64,000 nucleotides of DNA, from NCBI RefSeq assembly GCF_016907835.1, contig NZ_JAFBCT010000001.1:744001-808000 (forward strand), given 5' to 3'. The stretch comes from Agromyces cerinus. Its GTDB lineage: Bacteria > Actinomycetota > Actinomycetes > Actinomycetales > Microbacteriaceae. This document shows, piece by piece, positions 63,402 to 64,000 of the stretch (its first letter is position 1; each line of letters starts with the position of its first letter). The position numbers were made by a program, and so were the translations under genes. The notes under the pieces are model-generated. The model saw only the letters and a program-made list of their open reading frames with translations. It had not been told where the DNA came from and searched no databases.

Positions 63402-64000
63402 GCTCCGCTCGCCTCCATGACCGCGGCCGAGGCTTTCGCACCGACGGCGCGGAGCGAGGCGTTCGCCTCGACCCAGCCTGCGCGTTCGGCACGCAGGGAG
63501 TCGGTCTCGCCCGATTTCCAGCTGTCGATCGCGTCGATCATCGCTTCCGCGATGTCCGCCGCGCGATAGTCGACAGCGCGCCCGAGTCCGTTGTCGCGAA
63601 CCAGCGCGGCACCGCTGCCGGTGCCGGCGAAGATCACGGGAGTACCGCACGCCGCAGCCGCGTAGGTCTTCGTCGGGCGGGCGAAGTCGTATCCGATGCC
63701 GGGGACGATGCTGACGAGCGACGCTGCCGCGCCACGGATCCACTCGGCGGCCTCGTTCGGCGCGACCACGCCGCCGAGCAGCACGTGACCCGGGGCGAGA
63801 CGTTCCGCCGCTTCGCGGATGACCGGTTCGGAGACGCCTTGACCGAAGAACCGGAGCATCGCGTCGGGGTGGCGTTCGAGCACCGCGGGCATCGCCTCGA
63901 CGAAGCGCTCAGCACCCTGCCATTCCGACATCGTGCCCGTGTAGACGAGGTAGGGGACGTCGGACTGCCTGGCCGGCCCGTCGGGCGAGAACATCGTCGT
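63398..64000 (-). CDS. Glycosyltransferase family 4, C-terminal part (cut by window edge)
   Basis: About 200 C-terminal residues of a GT-B enzyme; the frame is still open at the right end of the window, so the start lies beyond. PYLVYTGTMSEWQGAERFVEAMPAVL and RFFGQGVSEP are donor-domain strands; SIVPGIGYDFARPTKTYAAAACGTPVIFAGTGSGAALVRDNGLG is the sugar-nucleotide binding region. Upstream gene of the minus-strand polysaccharide unit that runs down to 56714. Confidence 0.85.
   Translation of the reverse strand, partial: TTMFSPDGPARQSDVPYLVYTGTMSEWQGAERFVEAMPAVLERHPDAMLRFFGQGVSEPVIREAAERLAPGHVLLGGVVAPNEAAEWIRGAAASLVSIVPGIGYDFARPTKTYAAAACGTPVIFAGTGSGAALVRDNGLGRAVDYRAADIAEAMIDAIDSWKSGETDSLRAERAGWVEANASLRAVGAKASAAVMEASGA

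Overview
The window is high-GC DNA with short intergenic gaps and many GTG starts. Together with its gene content (AccA3/AccD/AccE acyl-CoA carboxylase, LGFP repeats, DUF6541, LCP protein, Glf, PurK/PurE) this points to an actinomycete. Microbacteriaceae (Agromyces- or Microbacterium-like) is my inference. No rRNA, tRNA, IS element, phage gene or CRISPR array was seen; it reads as chromosomal backbone plus a cell-envelope locus at the right edge.

Layout. (1) 1-9.9 kb: a 3134-residue secreted surface protein with a vWA domain, about twenty prealbumin/DUF11-like repeats and a sortase-like C terminus. (2) 10.0-13.5 kb, minus: succinate dehydrogenase sdhCDAB. (3) 13.7-29.5 kb: manC, then a nucleoside uptake and salvage block: two BMP lipoproteins, ABC ATPase and two permeases, cytidine deaminase, thymidine phosphorylase, adenosine deaminase, PTS IIA/IIB without IIC, and on the minus strand a phosphosugar mutase and purine nucleoside phosphorylase; then an LpdA-type flavoprotein. 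(4) 29.5-34.3 kb: APC permease and two tandem Tat-signal flavin amine oxidases behind a 27-bp palindrome. (5) 34.4-45.0 kb: biotin-dependent acyl-CoA carboxylase genes (accA3; accE-accD), Maf, birA and a PH-domain protein, interrupted by an RNA methyltransferase and a two-component system whose third gene carries an in-frame amber codon. (6) 45.1-49.7 kb: a stand-alone DarT-like protein, GtrA, purK-purE and an LCP cell-wall ligase. (7) 49.8-64.0 kb: glycosyltransferases, an LGFP-repeat secreted protein, a UDP-sugar dehydrogenase, a DUF6541 membrane protein and UDP-galactopyranose mutase, continuing off the right end.

The gene content and order from sdh to the LCP gene closely resemble what I recall of the Mycobacterium tuberculosis Rv3264-Rv3319 region, so much of this is ancestral actinobacterial backbone. 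The nucleoside block forms one pathway: import, deamination, phosphorolysis, then sugar-phosphate isomerisation.

A general property is that many units start with a -10 hexamer ending 6-8 nt before the start codon, implying leaderless transcripts; I used this to choose several starts. The least expected items are the amber-interrupted membrane gene, the DarT-like gene without DarG, repeated operator-like motifs (before nucleoside-transport genes, before both carboxylase genes, before the amine oxidases) and two tandem repeats that duplicate stop codons.
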